Assembly (NCBI GenBank): GCA_008923315.1
Contig: WBSF01000007.1
Coordinates: 464,247 to 528,246 of the forward strand
Length of the DNA stretch: 64,000 nucleotides
Direction: 5' to 3'
Source of the DNA: Betaproteobacteria bacterium SCN1
GTDB taxonomy: Bacteria; Pseudomonadota; Gammaproteobacteria; Burkholderiales; Thiobacillaceae
Part shown: positions 45,588 through 55,390 of the stretch, in pieces
Numbering within the stretch: position 1 is the first letter of the stretch
Layout: the number at the start of each line of letters is the position of its first letter
Translations under genes and position numbers: made by a program
Notes under the pieces: model-generated
The model's database searches: none
Told to the model about the DNA's origin: nothing
The model's input: only the letters and a program-made list of their open reading frames with translations

Positions 45588-47176
45588 TCGAGACCCTTCG
45601 TATGCAGGTACTCGTCGTAGGTGCCCATGTAGTACTCGACGCCGTCGGGCGTGATTTCGAGGATGCGGGTGGCAAGCGAAGACACGAACTGGCGGTCGTG
45701 CGAGACGAAGATCAGCGTGCCCTTGAACAGGTCGAGCGCGAGGTTCAGCGACTCGATCGATTCCATGTCCATGTGGTTGGTCGGTTCGTCCATCACCAGC
45801 ACGTTGTGGCGCCCGAGCATGAGCTTGCCGTAGAGCATGCGGCCCTTTTCGCCGCCGGACAGCACGCGCACGGATTTCTTCACCTCGTCGCCGGAAAACA
45901 GCAGCCGGCCGAGGATGCCGCGCAGCACTTGCTCGTCGTCGCCCGCCTGGGTCCACTGGTGCATCCAGTCGGTGAGATTCTTGTCCATGTCGAAATCGGC
46001 GACATGGTCCTGCGAGAAGTAGCCGATATTGGCGTTTTCACTCCAGCGCACCTCGCCGGCCTGCGGCTGCAGTTCGCCCATCAGGAGTTTCATCAGGGTC
46101 GATTTGCCGACGCCGTTGCCGCCGATGACGGCGAGCTTCTCGCCGGCTTCGAGCGAGAGATTCATGCCGGAGAACAGCGGGGTGCCGTCGTAGCCGAACG
46201 CGAGGTTCTCGACTTCGAGCGCGCGGCGGTGCAGCGCCTTCTCGGGCTCGAAGCGGATGTAGGGGTTCTGCCGCGAACTGGGCTTGAAGTCGTCGATCTT
46301 GATCTTGTCGATCATCTTCATGCGGCTGGTGGCCTGGCGCGCCTTGGACTTGTTGGCCGAGAAGCGGCGCACGAATTCCTGCAGTTCGGCGACCTTTTCC
46401 TTGGCGCGCGCGTTGGCGGCGGCCTGGCGTGCCTTGGCCTCGGACGAGGCGAGCATGTAGTCGTCGTAGTTGCCGGGCCAGACCTTGATGGTGCCGTAGT
46501 CGAGGTCGGCCATGTGGGTGCAGACCTGGTTGAGGAAGTGGCGGTCGTGCGAGATGACGATGATGGTCGCGTTGCTCTCGTTCAGCACGTTCTCCAGCCA
46601 GCGGATGGTGTTGATGTCGAGGTTATTGGTCGGTTCGTCGAGCAGCAGGATGTCGGGGTTGGAAAACAGCGCCTGCGCCAGCAGCACGCGCAGCTTGAAG
46701 CCGGGGGCGATCTGGGCCATGGTGCCCTGGTGCTGCTCGGTGGGGATGCCCACGCCCAGCAGGAGCTCGCCGGCGCGCGCTTCGGCGTCGTAGCCGCCCA
46801 TCTCGCCGTATTTGCCCTCCAGTTCGGCTGCGTGCAGGTAGTCTTCTTCGGTCGCCTCCGGGTTCATGTAGATGGCGTCCTTTTCCTGCATGACCCGCCA
46901 CATTTCCGCGTGGCCCTGCAGCACGACATCGAGCACGCGCATGTCCTCGTAGCCGAACTGGTCCTGCCGCAGCCAGGCCATGCGTTCGCCGGGGTCGAGC
47001 GACACGTTGCCGGCGGTGGGTTCGAGCTCGCCGGCCAGAATCTTCATGAAGGTGGACTTGCCGCAGCCGTTGGCGCCGATGAGGCCATAGCGGTTGCCGT
47101 CACCGAACTTGACGTTGACGTTCTCGAACAGCGGCTTGGTCGAAAATTGCAGGGTGATGCTGGAAGCGGTGAGCAC
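45584..47176 (-). CDS. ybiT: ABC-F family ATPase YbiT
   Basis: A 530-residue soluble protein with two ABC ATPase domains and no membrane segment. Walker A motifs are GANGCGKST and GGNGVGKST, and Walker B/DEPTN occurs twice ([24 protein letters not shown]). The first signature is the YbiT-type [15 protein letters not shown], not LSGG; the second is [11 protein letters not shown] charged linker (about 245-310) joins the domains. ABC-F proteins act on the ribosome and ease translation of difficult sequences. Confidence 0.9.
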   Translation of the reverse strand: MLTASSITLQFSTKPLFENVNVKFGDGNRYGLIGANGCGKSTFMKILAGELEPTAGNVSLDPGERMAWLRQDQFGYEDMRVLDVVLQGHAEMWRVMQEKDAIYMNPEATEEDYLHAAELEGKYGEMGGYDAEARAGELLLGVGIPTEQHQGTMAQIAPGFKLRVLLAQALFSNPDILLLDEPTNNLDINTIRWLENVLNESNATIIVISHDRHFLNQVCTHMADLDYGTIKVWPGNYDDYMLASSEAKARQAAANARAKEKVAELQEFVRRFSANKSKARQATSRMKMIDKIKIDDFKPSSRQNPYIRFEPEKALHRRALEVENLAFGYDGTPLFSGMNLSLEAGEKLAVIGGNGVGKSTLMKLLMGELQPQAGEVRWSENANIGYFSQDHVADFDMDKNLTDWMHQWTQAGDDEQVLRGILGRLLFSGDEVKKSVRVLSGGEKGRMLYGKLMLGRHNVLVMDEPTNHMDMESIESLNLALDLFKGTLIFVSHDRQFVSSLATRILEITPDGVEYYMGTYDEYLHTKGLE

Positions 47177-47245
47177 GGCGGTAGTCCTGAAGTGCCTGAA
47201 AAACCGGGCATTCTAACATCGCCGTGTTCCACGGCCCCGCGTGCT

Positions 47246-50044
47246 TCAGGAGGAGGATGCGGCCTGTTGCCGCGAGACGATGGCCGGATGCAGTGCGACG
47301 GGGCGGTCCAGGAAGTAGCCCTGGACGAGGTCGACGCCGTAATTGCGCAGCAGTGCGAGCGTCTTGCCGTCCTCGACGTATTCGGCGATGACCGATTTTC
47401 CGAGTCCGAGGGCAACGCTGACCATGGCCTGCACGAACACCTGATTGTCGGGATCGCTGGGCAGGTCGCGGATGAAGATGCCGTCGATCTTGATCGTATC
47501 CACGTTGAGATGCTTGAGGTAGGCGAACGAGGCGAAACCGACGCCGAAATCGTCGAGGCTGACGCCGCAGCCGAGCTGGCCGAGCGCCTCGATCATGCGC
47601 TGGGCGTCGTGAAGATCGGATACGGCCGCGGTTTCGGTGATTTCGACGATGAGGCGGCTGGGAACGATACGGCTGACGCGCAATTCTTCGCTGATGAACT
47701 GCGGCAGGTCGGGCTCGGACAGGGAACGCCCGGACAGGTTTACCGCGATGGGCGGGATGTCGGGGTTGCTGGCCAGCATGCGCACGACCTGCCGGATCAC
47801 CCAACGGTCGATGTCGAGGATGCGCCCGCTCTTCTCGGCCAGCGGGATGAAATGACCGGGCATGATGAGATGGCCGGGTTCGCGCTCGTCGATCATCCGG
47901 ATCAGCGCTTCGAGGTGCGCGAGCGTGCCGTCCTCGGCCCGGTAGACGCCCTGGAAGTGCAGTTGGAAAAGATCCTTGTCGAGCGCGTTGCTGATGCGTT
48001 CGCCCCATGTGAGCCGGGAGCGCATTTCGCTGTCCGCCTCGTCGTCTGCGCGATAGACCCGCCAGGTATTCTTGCCTGCGGTTTTCGCCTGGTACATGGC
48101 GATGTCGGCACGCGCGACCAGCTCGTCGGCATCGGTCGCGTGCATGGGGTAGTAGGCAATGCCCAGACTGGTGGTGAGGCGCAGGTTCTGGCCTTCGAAG
48201 CGGAACGGGATTTGCGCGATGGCGCGCACCACGCGTTCTGCCAGCGTTTCGGCTTCGTTGTTGTGCACGCCCGGCAGAAGGATGGCGAATTCGTCGCCGC
48301 CCAGTCGCGCCAGGACTTCGTTGCGCCGGACCAGCGCGCCGATCTCGCCGGCCACGCGAATGAGCAGCGCGTCGCCCGCGCGGTGTCCGTAGGTGTCGTT
48401 GATGGTCTTGAATTCGTCGAGATCGAAGAACATCACCGCGGCGCGCATCTGGTGACGGTCGGATTCGAGCATGGTGCGCGTGAGTTCCTGCTGGAAGCGG
48501 TGACGGTTGTAGAGGCCGGTGAGCGGGTCGCGCTCGGCCAGATAGACGAGTTGTTCGGCGGTCTGGCGTTCGCGGGTGACGTCCTCGTAGATCCACAGAT
48601 GGCCGATGAAACGGCCCTCGCGATCGCGCACCGGGTAGTCCAGTTCGGTGATGACACGACCGTCGGTCATCTGGATCTCGTAACTGTCGGAAAGCTCGCG
48701 GGTTTCCAGAACCGACAGCAGGTGGCGCGAGAAATGGTCCGGCCGCGCCAGCGTGGAGGCGGATTTGGCGAGCACATCGCGCGCCTGCTGGCCGATCAGG
48801 CTTTCGCCTTCCTCGTCGATCATCCACATGCGGGTGAAAGCGGGATTGTGATAGATCACGCGGCCATCCGCCGCGACGAACAGGATGCCGAGATTCATCG
48901 CCGACAGCAGCGAGATCAGGCGTGCGCGTTCCTGCTCGGTTTCTTCCAGGTATTTGCGCTGCAGCGATTCCGCAGCGCGCAGTTCGTTCACCGCTTCGCG
49001 CAGGCTGGCTTCGGTGGCCTTGAGATCGTCGATGCTGTGGATGCTGGCGCGGATGCCTTGATAGACGCCGTTGTAGTCGTGGATCGGCTGCCAGTTGGCC
49101 GCTGCCCAGAAATGGCCGCCGTCCTTGCGGCATATGCGCAGTGCGTAGCCCTGCCCGGATGTGCCGCGCAAGGCCTGACGCAACTGGAATTCGGCGGCCG
49201 TTCGGTCCTCCGGATGAATCACGTCGATGGGAAAATCCATTTTTCCCATGCAGGTTCCGACGCTGTAGCCCAGCATGCGTTCGACGGAGGGGTTGACCCA
49301 CAACAGGCGCCCTTCCGGCGACAACCAGAATTCGAGATCGTGGGTGTAGTCGGCAATGGCATGAAAGCGCGCCTCGTTTTCCCGCGCACGCTGCACGTTG
49401 AAGCGTACCGATTCCGCCATGAGGTTGAAGGTCTCGACGAGCTGGCCGATCTCGTCTTCGCCGGCGTGTTCGATGCGGACGTCGAGATCGCCCTGTGCCA
49501 TGCGTGTGCTGGCGCGCGTGAGCGCCTCGAAGCGCCGGACGACACCGGTTGCGGACAAGGCCAGCAGGATGGCGGTCAGCAGCACGGCCACCAGGGCGAT
49601 GGTCAGGCTGTGCCGGAGGTAGCGTGTCTGCGTTTCCTGCAGAAAATCGTCCGGCAGGACAAGACTGATTTCGCCATAGCGCTGACCGGCCAGCACGACC
49701 GGTACGCGCGTACTGAAGTCGCTGCCAGCGCCGGCTTCGCCGGTCTGGTGGACGATGTGGCCATTGTTGTCGCGTACCGTCACCATCTTGAGGTCGCTGT
49801 CGCGCTTGAGCGAATCGGCGATGTCGCGGATGCTGGCGTCGTCCTGCTGGGACAAGGGCGCCTGCAGCGCAACGGCCAGCGTGATCGCGATTTCATGCAG
49901 GCGCTGTTCGGCCTGTTTGCGCATGGCGTCGCGGCTGACGTCGACGCCGTTCCAGATCAGGAAGGCCAGCATCACGCCTTCGACGGCCAGTGCGGCGAGC
50001 GTCAGCTTGTAGCGTAGCGACAGCGGGTTCCACCAGGCTTTCAT
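47246..50044 (-). CDS. Membrane sensor HAMP-PAS-PAS-GGDEF-EAL protein
   Basis: A 932-residue c-di-GMP protein. Transmembrane segments (about 14-34 and 146-168) flank a periplasmic region. HAMP (about 169-222), two PAS domains (about 228-345 and 375-495), GGDEF (about 500-665) and EAL (about 675-925) follow. The GGDEF site is intact (582-586, D541); the inhibitory site has R573 but E576 in place of Asp. EAL residues are present (EALIR, NLSGR, EITET, DDFGVGF, KIDG, AEYVE, VQGYF). It may thus make and break c-di-GMP. It overlaps a PhnD-like gene (ATGA). Confidence 0.93.
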   Translation of the reverse strand: MKAWWNPLSLRYKLTLAALAVEGVMLAFLIWNGVDVSRDAMRKQAEQRLHEIAITLAVALQAPLSQQDDASIRDIADSLKRDSDLKMVTVRDNNGHIVHQTGEAGAGSDFSTRVPVVLAGQRYGEISLVLPDDFLQETQTRYLRHSLTIALVAVLLTAILLALSATGVVRRFEALTRASTRMAQGDLDVRIEHAGEDEIGQLVETFNLMAESVRFNVQRARENEARFHAIADYTHDLEFWLSPEGRLLWVNPSVERMLGYSVGTCMGKMDFPIDVIHPEDRTAAEFQLRQALRGTSGQGYALRICRKDGGHFWAAANWQPIHDYNGVYQGIRASIHSIDDLKATEASLREAVNELRAAESLQRKYLEETEQERARLISLLSAMNLGILFVAADGRVIYHNPAFTRMWMIDEEGESLIGQQARDVLAKSASTLARPDHFSRHLLSVLETRELSDSYEIQMTDGRVITELDYPVRDREGRFIGHLWIYEDVTRERQTAEQLVYLAERDPLTGLYNRHRFQQELTRTMLESDRHQMRAAVMFFDLDEFKTINDTYGHRAGDALLIRVAGEIGALVRRNEVLARLGGDEFAILLPGVHNNEAETLAERVVRAIAQIPFRFEGQNLRLTTSLGIAYYPMHATDADELVARADIAMYQAKTAGKNTWRVYRADDEADSEMRSRLTWGERISNALDKDLFQLHFQGVYRAEDGTLAHLEALIRMIDEREPGHLIMPGHFIPLAEKSGRILDIDRWVIRQVVRMLASNPDIPPIAVNLSGRSLSEPDLPQFISEELRVSRIVPSRLIVEITETAAVSDLHDAQRMIEALGQLGCGVSLDDFGVGFASFAYLKHLNVDTIKIDGIFIRDLPSDPDNQVFVQAMVSVALGLGKSVIAEYVEDGKTLALLRNYGVDLVQGYFLDRPVALHPAIVSRQQAASSS

Positions 50045-50937
50045 GGCTTGTTTTTCAGCAATTCCTGGACTTGCAGCGCATAGGGCCGGAAGGCACGCAG
50101 TTCGCTGCCGTCGACGACGGCCAGGCCGCCGTAGCTGCCGCGCTGCATGAAAGCCCGGCCTTCGTCGGATTCGGCAAAATCGAGCAGTGCCTTGCGGATC
50201 GCCTGGGCCTCGGCGTCGCGCAGGCGCGGGTGCGTGAGATACATCAGGCTCGATACCGAAGGGCTTTCGAGCACGATGCGCAGCTTGTCGCGCAACTCCG
50301 GCGCCAGCAGCATGTAGGGATGCAGGCCCAGGGCAGCCGCATCCGCGCGATGATGGATCACTTGCATGACCGCATTGTTGTGCGTGCCGGCATCTGTCAC
50401 CCGGTAGTCGAGGTCATGGCGCAGGCCGTAGGCGGCGAGTTCCGCCTGTGCCGCCAGCGCGGTCACGGCCATGGGGTCTGCGCGTGCGATCGTGCGTCCG
50501 CGCAGGTCTTCGGGCACGCGCATGGCGGAGTCCGCCCGTACCACCAGCAGCCCCCGGGTCGGCTGGGCGTATTTCAGCAGCGGCCGGTAACCGGCATCCT
50601 GCCGGGCCAGCCAGGCGAGATGGGGGGCGGTGAGCAGAATGTCGTACTCGCCTGTCCGTGTGCGCTCGACGAAAGTCCGGAAATCGCGCGCGCTGTAGAT
50701 GACGATGCGCCGATGCAGGCTTTTTTCGAGTGCGTCAGCCAGCGGCTGATACAGCGTGACGACCTGACGCGCGGTGAGGTTGGGGAATACACCGAAGCTG
50801 AGCGGCGGCCGTTCGGCCAGCGCCGCACGGGGCAGCGACATGCTTGCCGCGACGAGCAGGCAGACGCACAGCGCGCGGATCGCTGCGGACAACGGGGCGC
50901 TTGCGCACAAGACGTTCCAGACAGGGCGTATGCGCAT
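50041..50937 (-). CDS. PhnD/PBP2-like periplasmic binding protein
   Basis: A protein of about 298 residues with a long signal region (to about residue 41, ALA-E) and a type 2 periplasmic-binding fold of the phosphate/phosphonate (PhnD) group: LSFGVFPNLTARQVVTLYQPLADALEKSL, YDILLTAPHLAWLARQ, LRGRTIARADP. No ABC transporter genes adjoin it. Its stop overlaps the start of the HAMP-PAS-GGDEF-EAL gene, so it is likely a ligand-sensing partner of that protein. ATG 50937 is preferred; an ATG 17 codons upstream is open. Confidence 0.82.
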   Translation of the reverse strand: MRIRPVWNVLCASAPLSAAIRALCVCLLVAASMSLPRAALAERPPLSFGVFPNLTARQVVTLYQPLADALEKSLHRRIVIYSARDFRTFVERTRTGEYDILLTAPHLAWLARQDAGYRPLLKYAQPTRGLLVVRADSAMRVPEDLRGRTIARADPMAVTALAAQAELAAYGLRHDLDYRVTDAGTHNNAVMQVIHHRADAAALGLHPYMLLAPELRDKLRIVLESPSVSSLMYLTHPRLRDAEAQAIRKALLDFAESDEGRAFMQRGSYGGLAVVDGSELRAFRPYALQVQELLKNKP

Positions 50938-51000
50938 ATACCCGGTCCGCAGCCTGCCTCCTGAACAGGCTGTCCATACATGATGCAAGGCTCGCCTCCT

Positions 51001-52317
51001 CTAGTTAAGCGATTTCTCGAGAACCTTGGATCTCCGCTTGTAGTTATATAGTGTCTGCTTGCGCTGAGGCAGCTTGTCCGGGCTGCTGTCGACGAAACCG
51101 CGTTCCTCGAACCAGTGTTCGGTGCGGGTCGTGAGGACGAATAGTCGCTTAAAACCTGCCCGCTTTCCATCTTTTTCGGCGGCATCGAGAAGCAGGTCGC
51201 CGAACCCGCGTCCCCTGAAATCGGACGATACGGCGAGGCAGGCCAGTTCGGCGGAGGCTTCCTCGGGGAAAGGGTAGAGCGCGGCGCAACCGGCCACCAC
51301 GCCGTCGGACTCCAGTATCAGAAAACGGTCGATTTCCATTTCCAGCAGCTCCCGCGAGCGCCGCACCAGCACGCCTTCCCGTTCCAGGGGTTCGATCAGC
51401 CCGAGGATGCCGCCGACGTCGTCGATGGTGGCCGGACGCAAGGTTTCCAGCGGCGTGGGGGTGACGAGCGTGCCGACGCCTTCCCGGGTGAACAGCTCGG
51501 ACAGCAGCGCGCCGTCGCGCCGCCGGCTGATCAGGTGCGCGCGTTTCACGCCGTGTGTGCAGGCAGTGATTGCGCAGGGCAGGTAATAGGTGACGTCCTC
51601 CGGCAGTTTGCCGGGCTTGTCGAGGAGCTGGCGCGCTTCCTTGACCGTGAGCGCGTTGTGGATCGTGCGGCCGCGTGCGGGCACGCCGTCGGTATCCATC
51701 AGGAAGATCAGCTTGTCGGCGGCCAGTTCCACCGCGGCCTGGGTGGCAACATCTTCCAGGCTGAGGTTGAAGATTTCGCCGGTGGGCGAGAAACCGACCG
51801 GCGACAGGAGCACGATATCGCTGTGATCCAGCCGCCGGCGGATGGCGGCCGCATCGATCTTGCGGACTTCCCCGGTGTGCAGCAGATCGACGCCCTCGAT
51901 CACCCCGATGGGCCGGGCGGTGACGAAATTGCCCGAGGCGACGCGGATGTCCGCGCCTGCCATCGGCGTGTTGGCGATGCCCAGCGAGAGCAGTGCCTCG
52001 ATTTCCATGCGCACCGTGCCGGCGGCTTCTTTCACGCAGGCCAGGGCGTCGTCGTCGGTTACTCGCAGGCCGCTTACATAACGGATCGCGGCGCCGTTCT
52101 CCGTCAGCCGCGCCTCCACCTGCGGCCGCACGCCGTGCACCAGCACCAGGCGGACCCCGAGGCTGTTCAGCAGATTGACGTCATGGGCCAGTTGTACGAA
52201 GCCCCCTTCGGATACCAGTTCGCCGCCGAAAGCGATGACGAAGGTTTTCCCGCGAAAAGCGTGGATATAGGGGGCGGCGGCACGGAACCAGTGAACGAAA
52301 TTGGCGGTGTCTTTCAA
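51001..52317 (-). CDS. argA: N-acetylglutamate synthase ArgA
   Basis: Catalyses the first step of arginine synthesis, glutamate plus acetyl-CoA to N-acetylglutamate. The protein of about 438 residues has an N-terminal amino acid kinase-like domain (IHAFRGKTFVIAFGGELV, LVHGVRPQVEARL) that normally binds arginine, and a C-terminal GNAT domain (AELACLAVSSDFRGRGFGDLLL). The start is uncertain. No ATG fits near the domain; TTG 52317 gives a family-like opening (KDTANFVHWFR), while ATG 52470 would add 51 unlike residues. Confidence 0.88.
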   Translation of the reverse strand: MKDTANFVHWFRAAAPYIHAFRGKTFVIAFGGELVSEGGFVQLAHDVNLLNSLGVRLVLVHGVRPQVEARLTENGAAIRYVSGLRVTDDDALACVKEAAGTVRMEIEALLSLGIANTPMAGADIRVASGNFVTARPIGVIEGVDLLHTGEVRKIDAAAIRRRLDHSDIVLLSPVGFSPTGEIFNLSLEDVATQAAVELAADKLIFLMDTDGVPARGRTIHNALTVKEARQLLDKPGKLPEDVTYYLPCAITACTHGVKRAHLISRRRDGALLSELFTREGVGTLVTPTPLETLRPATIDDVGGILGLIEPLEREGVLVRRSRELLEMEIDRFLILESDGVVAGCAALYPFPEEASAELACLAVSSDFRGRGFGDLLLDAAEKDGKRAGFKRLFVLTTRTEHWFEERGFVDSSPDKLPQRKQTLYNYKRRSKVLEKSLN

Positions 52318-52507
52318 GGAAATGGCCTGAAAACGCGGGGGTTCGAGGGTGAAGGATACCGAAAACCTCCATTCGGCGCAGGAGGAACGCCGGTGGGCGC
52401 GAAATAAATGGAATAAAGGTGTTGTATGGGCCGTCTTAACCACGCCAGGGCCTGAGGCGCGGCATTTCATTCAGACGATTATTTTGATTTCGACGAGGAG
52501 AGACGAC

Positions 52508-52945
52508 ATGGCAAAACGGATGCAAACGATGATGCGTGCGCTGCTGGGCGGCGCACTGATGGTGGGCGCCCTGAGTCTGCCGACAACCGGCATGGCGGAC
52601 GACAAGGCGAAGATGGTGATCCAGGTCAGCGACAATGATTCCGGTAAGTGGAATCTGGCGCTGAATAACGCGAAGAACGTCCAGAAGGACATGGGCAAGG
52701 ACAATGTGGATATCGAGATCGTCGCCTACGGCCCGGGCATCAACATGCTGAAGGGGGAATCCGAAGTGGCAAACCGTGTGAACGAAGCGGTCGATTCGGG
52801 CGTCAAGGTCATGGCCTGCGAAAACACCATGCGCAACCAGAAGCTCGACAAGGCGGACATGAATGTGAAGGTCGGCTATGTTCCGTCCGGGGTGGTGGAA
52901 ATCATGCAGCGTCAGCAGAAGGGCTATACCTATTTGCGGCCCTGA
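52508..52945 (+). CDS. Periplasmic DsrE-like protein
   Basis: A 145-residue protein with a cleavable signal peptide (to about residue 31, GMA-DD) and a DsrE/DsrF-like domain: KMVIQVSDNDSGKWNLALNNAKNVQKDM, IEIVAYGPGINML and a single mature cysteine in VKVMACENTMRNQKL. Exported DsrE-type proteins are tied to sulfur or redox chemistry by family only. Start ATG 52508 has GAGGAGAGA upstream. It is divergent from argA and followed by a clear terminator. Confidence 0.85.
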   Translation: MAKRMQTMMRALLGGALMVGALSLPTTGMADDKAKMVIQVSDNDSGKWNLALNNAKNVQKDMGKDNVDIEIVAYGPGINMLKGESEVANRVNEAVDSGVKVMACENTMRNQKLDKADMNVKVGYVPSGVVEIMQRQQKGYTYLRP

Positions 52946-52965
52946 ACGGTCGTGCAGCCGCAAGA

Positions 52966-52988
52966 CCGGGCGCGAGCCCGGTTTTTTT
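52966..52988 (+). terminator. Rho-independent terminator after the DsrE-like gene
   Basis: CCGGGC-GCGA-GCCCGG stem-loop followed by seven Ts, 20 bases after the stop. Confidence 0.9.
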
Positions 52989-53017
52989 ATGGGCGGGCAG
53001 GCGGCCGGTTTGGGGCA

Positions 53018-53746
53018 TCAGAAATCCCCCCATAGCGTCTGCATGGCGGCCAGTGCGGCCAGCGCGGCCGTCTCGGTGCGCAGAATGCGCGCGCCGAGAC
53101 GGACGGGCGTGGCCCGGGCCGCGTGCAGGGCGGCGATCTCGTCGGCCTCGAAGCCGCCTTCCGGTCCGGCCACCAGCGTATCGGCATCCGTGGGGGGCGG
53201 CAGGTCCGCGAGCCGCTGATCGGCCAGCGGCGACAGGAACAGCAGGCGGCCGGCGGGCCGTCGTCCCAGCCAGTCGGCCAGCCCCAGCGGCGGGCCGACC
53301 GGCGGCACGCGGTTGCGTCCGCACTGTTCGCAGGCGCTGGCGACCACGCCCTGCCAGTGGGCGATCCGGCGGTCGGCGCGCTCGCCGTTGAGCTTCACCA
53401 CGCTGCGGCGGGCGGCGATTGGCTGGATCGCGTCGACGCCGAGTTCCACTGCCTTCTGCAAGGTGTAATCCATCCGCTCGCCGCTGGAGATGCCCTGCGC
53501 CAGCAGCACGCGCAGCGCCGATTCGCGCTCGACCGGCTGAAAGCCGGTCACGCTGACGGCGACGTCTTCCTTCTGAATCCGTTCGATGCGTGCCGCGTAT
53601 TCGCCGCCCTGCCCGTCGAACAGCACGATCTCGGCGCCGGGCGCGAGCCGCAGCGCCCGGGCCGCGTGGCGCGCGGGGCCGGGGGGCAGATTGAGACGGG
53701 CGCCCAGGGCGAGTGGCTGGGCGAGGTAAAAACGCGGTGTGGACAT
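53018..53746 (-). CDS. rsmE: 16S rRNA m3U1498 methyltransferase RsmE
   Basis: SPOUT-class methyltransferase of 242 residues. The N-terminal PUA-like part (RFYLAQPLALGARLNLP) precedes the knotted SAM domain with GERMDYTLQKAVELGV, VVASACEQCGRNRVP, VAGPEGGFEADEI and LGARILRTETAALAAL, all standard for RsmE. It is divergent from the thioredoxin-fold gene. Confidence 0.95.
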   Translation of the reverse strand: MSTPRFYLAQPLALGARLNLPPGPARHAARALRLAPGAEIVLFDGQGGEYAARIERIQKEDVAVSVTGFQPVERESALRVLLAQGISSGERMDYTLQKAVELGVDAIQPIAARRSVVKLNGERADRRIAHWQGVVASACEQCGRNRVPPVGPPLGLADWLGRRPAGRLLFLSPLADQRLADLPPPTDADTLVAGPEGGFEADEIAALHAARATPVRLGARILRTETAALAALAAMQTLWGDF

Positions 53747-53793
53747 CGTTGGTATTATGCCGGCGTTGCCGGAACAATCCCGCGGAGATAGAC

Positions 53794-54357
53794 ATGGTTT
53801 CCCTGACCACCCCTGTATGCGACTTCGGCTGGAAGGCGCCGGACTTCAGCCTGCCCGGCGTGGACGGCCGGATCTGGACCCTGCAGGACGCGATGGGTCC
53901 GAACGGCCTGCTCGTCATGTTCATCTGCAATCACTGTCCCTACGTGAAGGCGATCCGGCCGCGCCTGGTACGCGATCTGGCTGAGCTGAAGCGCGGCCAC
54001 GGCATCCACGCCATCGGCATCATGTCCAACGATCCGGGCGAATATGCCGAGGACAGTTTCGATAACATGAAAACGGTGGCGGCCGAATTCGGTTTTCCGT
54101 TCCCTTACGTCATCGACGAAACCCAGGCGGTCGCGCAGGCTTACGGCGCCGTGTGCACGCCGGACTTCTTCGGGTTCAACCGCGATTTCGCCCTGCAGTA
54201 TCGTGGCCGCTTCGACGAATCGCGCAAGGAAACCGCGCCGGAAGGCGTGCGCCGCGATCTGTTCGAGGCGATGAAGACGGTCGCCGCCACCCAGCATGGC
54301 CCTGTCGAGCAGATTCCCAGCATGGGGTGCTCGATCAAGTGGAAGCACGCCGGTTGA
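53794..54357 (+). CDS. Thioredoxin-fold (AhpC/TSA-like) protein with CNHCPYV site
   Basis: A 187-residue cytoplasmic protein: APDFSLPGVDGRIWTL, then MFICNHCPYVKAI with C45 and C48, and a peroxiredoxin-like core (IGIMSNDPGEYAEDSFDNM, YGAVCTPDFFGFN). The C-x-x-C variant of the AhpC/TSA superfamily is widespread, with thiol reductase or peroxidase roles proposed. The start is ATG 53794 with CGGAGA upstream. It runs directly into the phosphatase gene. Confidence 0.88.
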   Translation: MVSLTTPVCDFGWKAPDFSLPGVDGRIWTLQDAMGPNGLLVMFICNHCPYVKAIRPRLVRDLAELKRGHGIHAIGIMSNDPGEYAEDSFDNMKTVAAEFGFPFPYVIDETQAVAQAYGAVCTPDFFGFNRDFALQYRGRFDESRKETAPEGVRRDLFEAMKTVAATQHGPVEQIPSMGCSIKWKHAG

Positions 54358-54371
54358 GCGCGCAGGTGTCG

Positions 54372-55154
54372 ATGCTCGAAGCCGTGCAGGCACTGGTGCG
54401 CGACGTGGCCCGTCGCGAAGTCACACCGCGTTTTCTCAAGGTGGCGCACCGTCACAAGGATGACGGCAGCCTGTTCACCGAGGCCGACGCGGCGACGCAG
54501 GCCGCGCTGGAAGCCGGGCTGCCTTCGATTCGCGATGTGCCCGTGCTGGGCGAGGAAATGACCGAGCAGCAGCAGCGCGATGCCTGGGCGGCGGGGCGCG
54601 ATGGCCTGTGGTGCGTCGATCCCATCGACGGCACCTCGAATTTCGTTGCCGGCGTGCCGTATTTCGCCGTGTCGGTGGCGTATCTGTACAAGGGCGAGCG
54701 CCTGCTCGGCGTTGTCTACGATCCGGTGGCGGACGAGATGTTCAGTGCGGAACGTGGCTGTGGCGCGCATCTCAACGGTACGCCCCTGCCGCTGCGGGCG
54801 CCGGCTATGGAATTGCGCCGGGCGCTGGCCGGTGTCGAACTCAAGCGCATCGATCGCGAACTGGCGGGCCGGCTAGCGGCCTGGCCGCCGTATGCGTCGC
54901 AACGCAACTTCGGCGCCAGTACGCTCGACTGGTGCTATACCGCCGCGGGCCGTTTCGACGTCTACGTGCATGGCGGCCAGAAACTGTGGGATTACGCTGC
55001 CGGCGCGTTGATCCTGGAGGAGGCGGGCGGGCGCATGAGCTGCCTGACAGGCAGTTTCGACACGGCCAGCCCGTGGGAGCGTTCAGTGGTTGCTTCGGCC
55101 AGTCCGGCGCTGTTTGCGCTCTGGCGCGACTGGCTGAAGGCGGCGGGCGCATAA
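54372..55154 (+). CDS. Inositol monophosphatase-family phosphatase
   Basis: A Mg-dependent sugar/nucleotide phosphatase of about 260 residues. Motifs: LGEEMTEQ (metal-binding Glu pair), [15 protein letters not shown] and [17 protein letters not shown], which are the three IMPase signatures. The substrate could be inositol phosphate, 3'-phosphoadenosine phosphate or fructose bisphosphate; motifs do not decide. The start is uncertain: TTG 54354 overlaps the previous stop (TTGA), and GTG 54366 and ATG 54372 are also in frame. Confidence 0.88.
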   Translation: MLEAVQALVRDVARREVTPRFLKVAHRHKDDGSLFTEADAATQAALEAGLPSIRDVPVLGEEMTEQQQRDAWAAGRDGLWCVDPIDGTSNFVAGVPYFAVSVAYLYKGERLLGVVYDPVADEMFSAERGCGAHLNGTPLPLRAPAMELRRALAGVELKRIDRELAGRLAAWPPYASQRNFGASTLDWCYTAAGRFDVYVHGGQKLWDYAAGALILEEAGGRMSCLTGSFDTASPWERSVVASASPALFALWRDWLKAAGA

Positions 55155-55267
55155 GCCGCCGCAGGGCGGGAATAAAAACATTTTGGGTTTTCCGCGCTGA
55201 AAGCACGTCGGCCCTTCGAGGTTTAAGTCCTTGTCGTGCCTGGACTTTTCGTCTGTATGGGGCCGGC

Positions 55268-55297
55268 TTGCGGAAGCCCGGCCTGCTGACGGATAAT
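55268..55297 (+). promoter_or_regulatory. Candidate promoter upstream of tkt
   Basis: TTGCGG and GATAAT are 18 bases apart, about 95 bases before the tkt ATG. A GC-rich hairpin (GGCCGG...CCGGCC) overlaps the -35 side. The rest of the 236 bp gap holds no gene. Confidence 0.4.
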
Positions 55298-55390
55298 CGA
55301 GGCTTTTGCATATTCTGCCCGAGCTGTCGCTGCGCGGCGCGGCGCGGCGGGAAATTGCCCCGGTTTTCATTACTTCAAGAAGGGAACGCA

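Noticed and set aside
45602-50017. A 1471-codon open frame on the plus strand opposite ybiT and the GGDEF-EAL gene
   Set aside because: Shadow of two well-supported minus-strand genes in GC-rich DNA; no recognisable domain or ribosome site.
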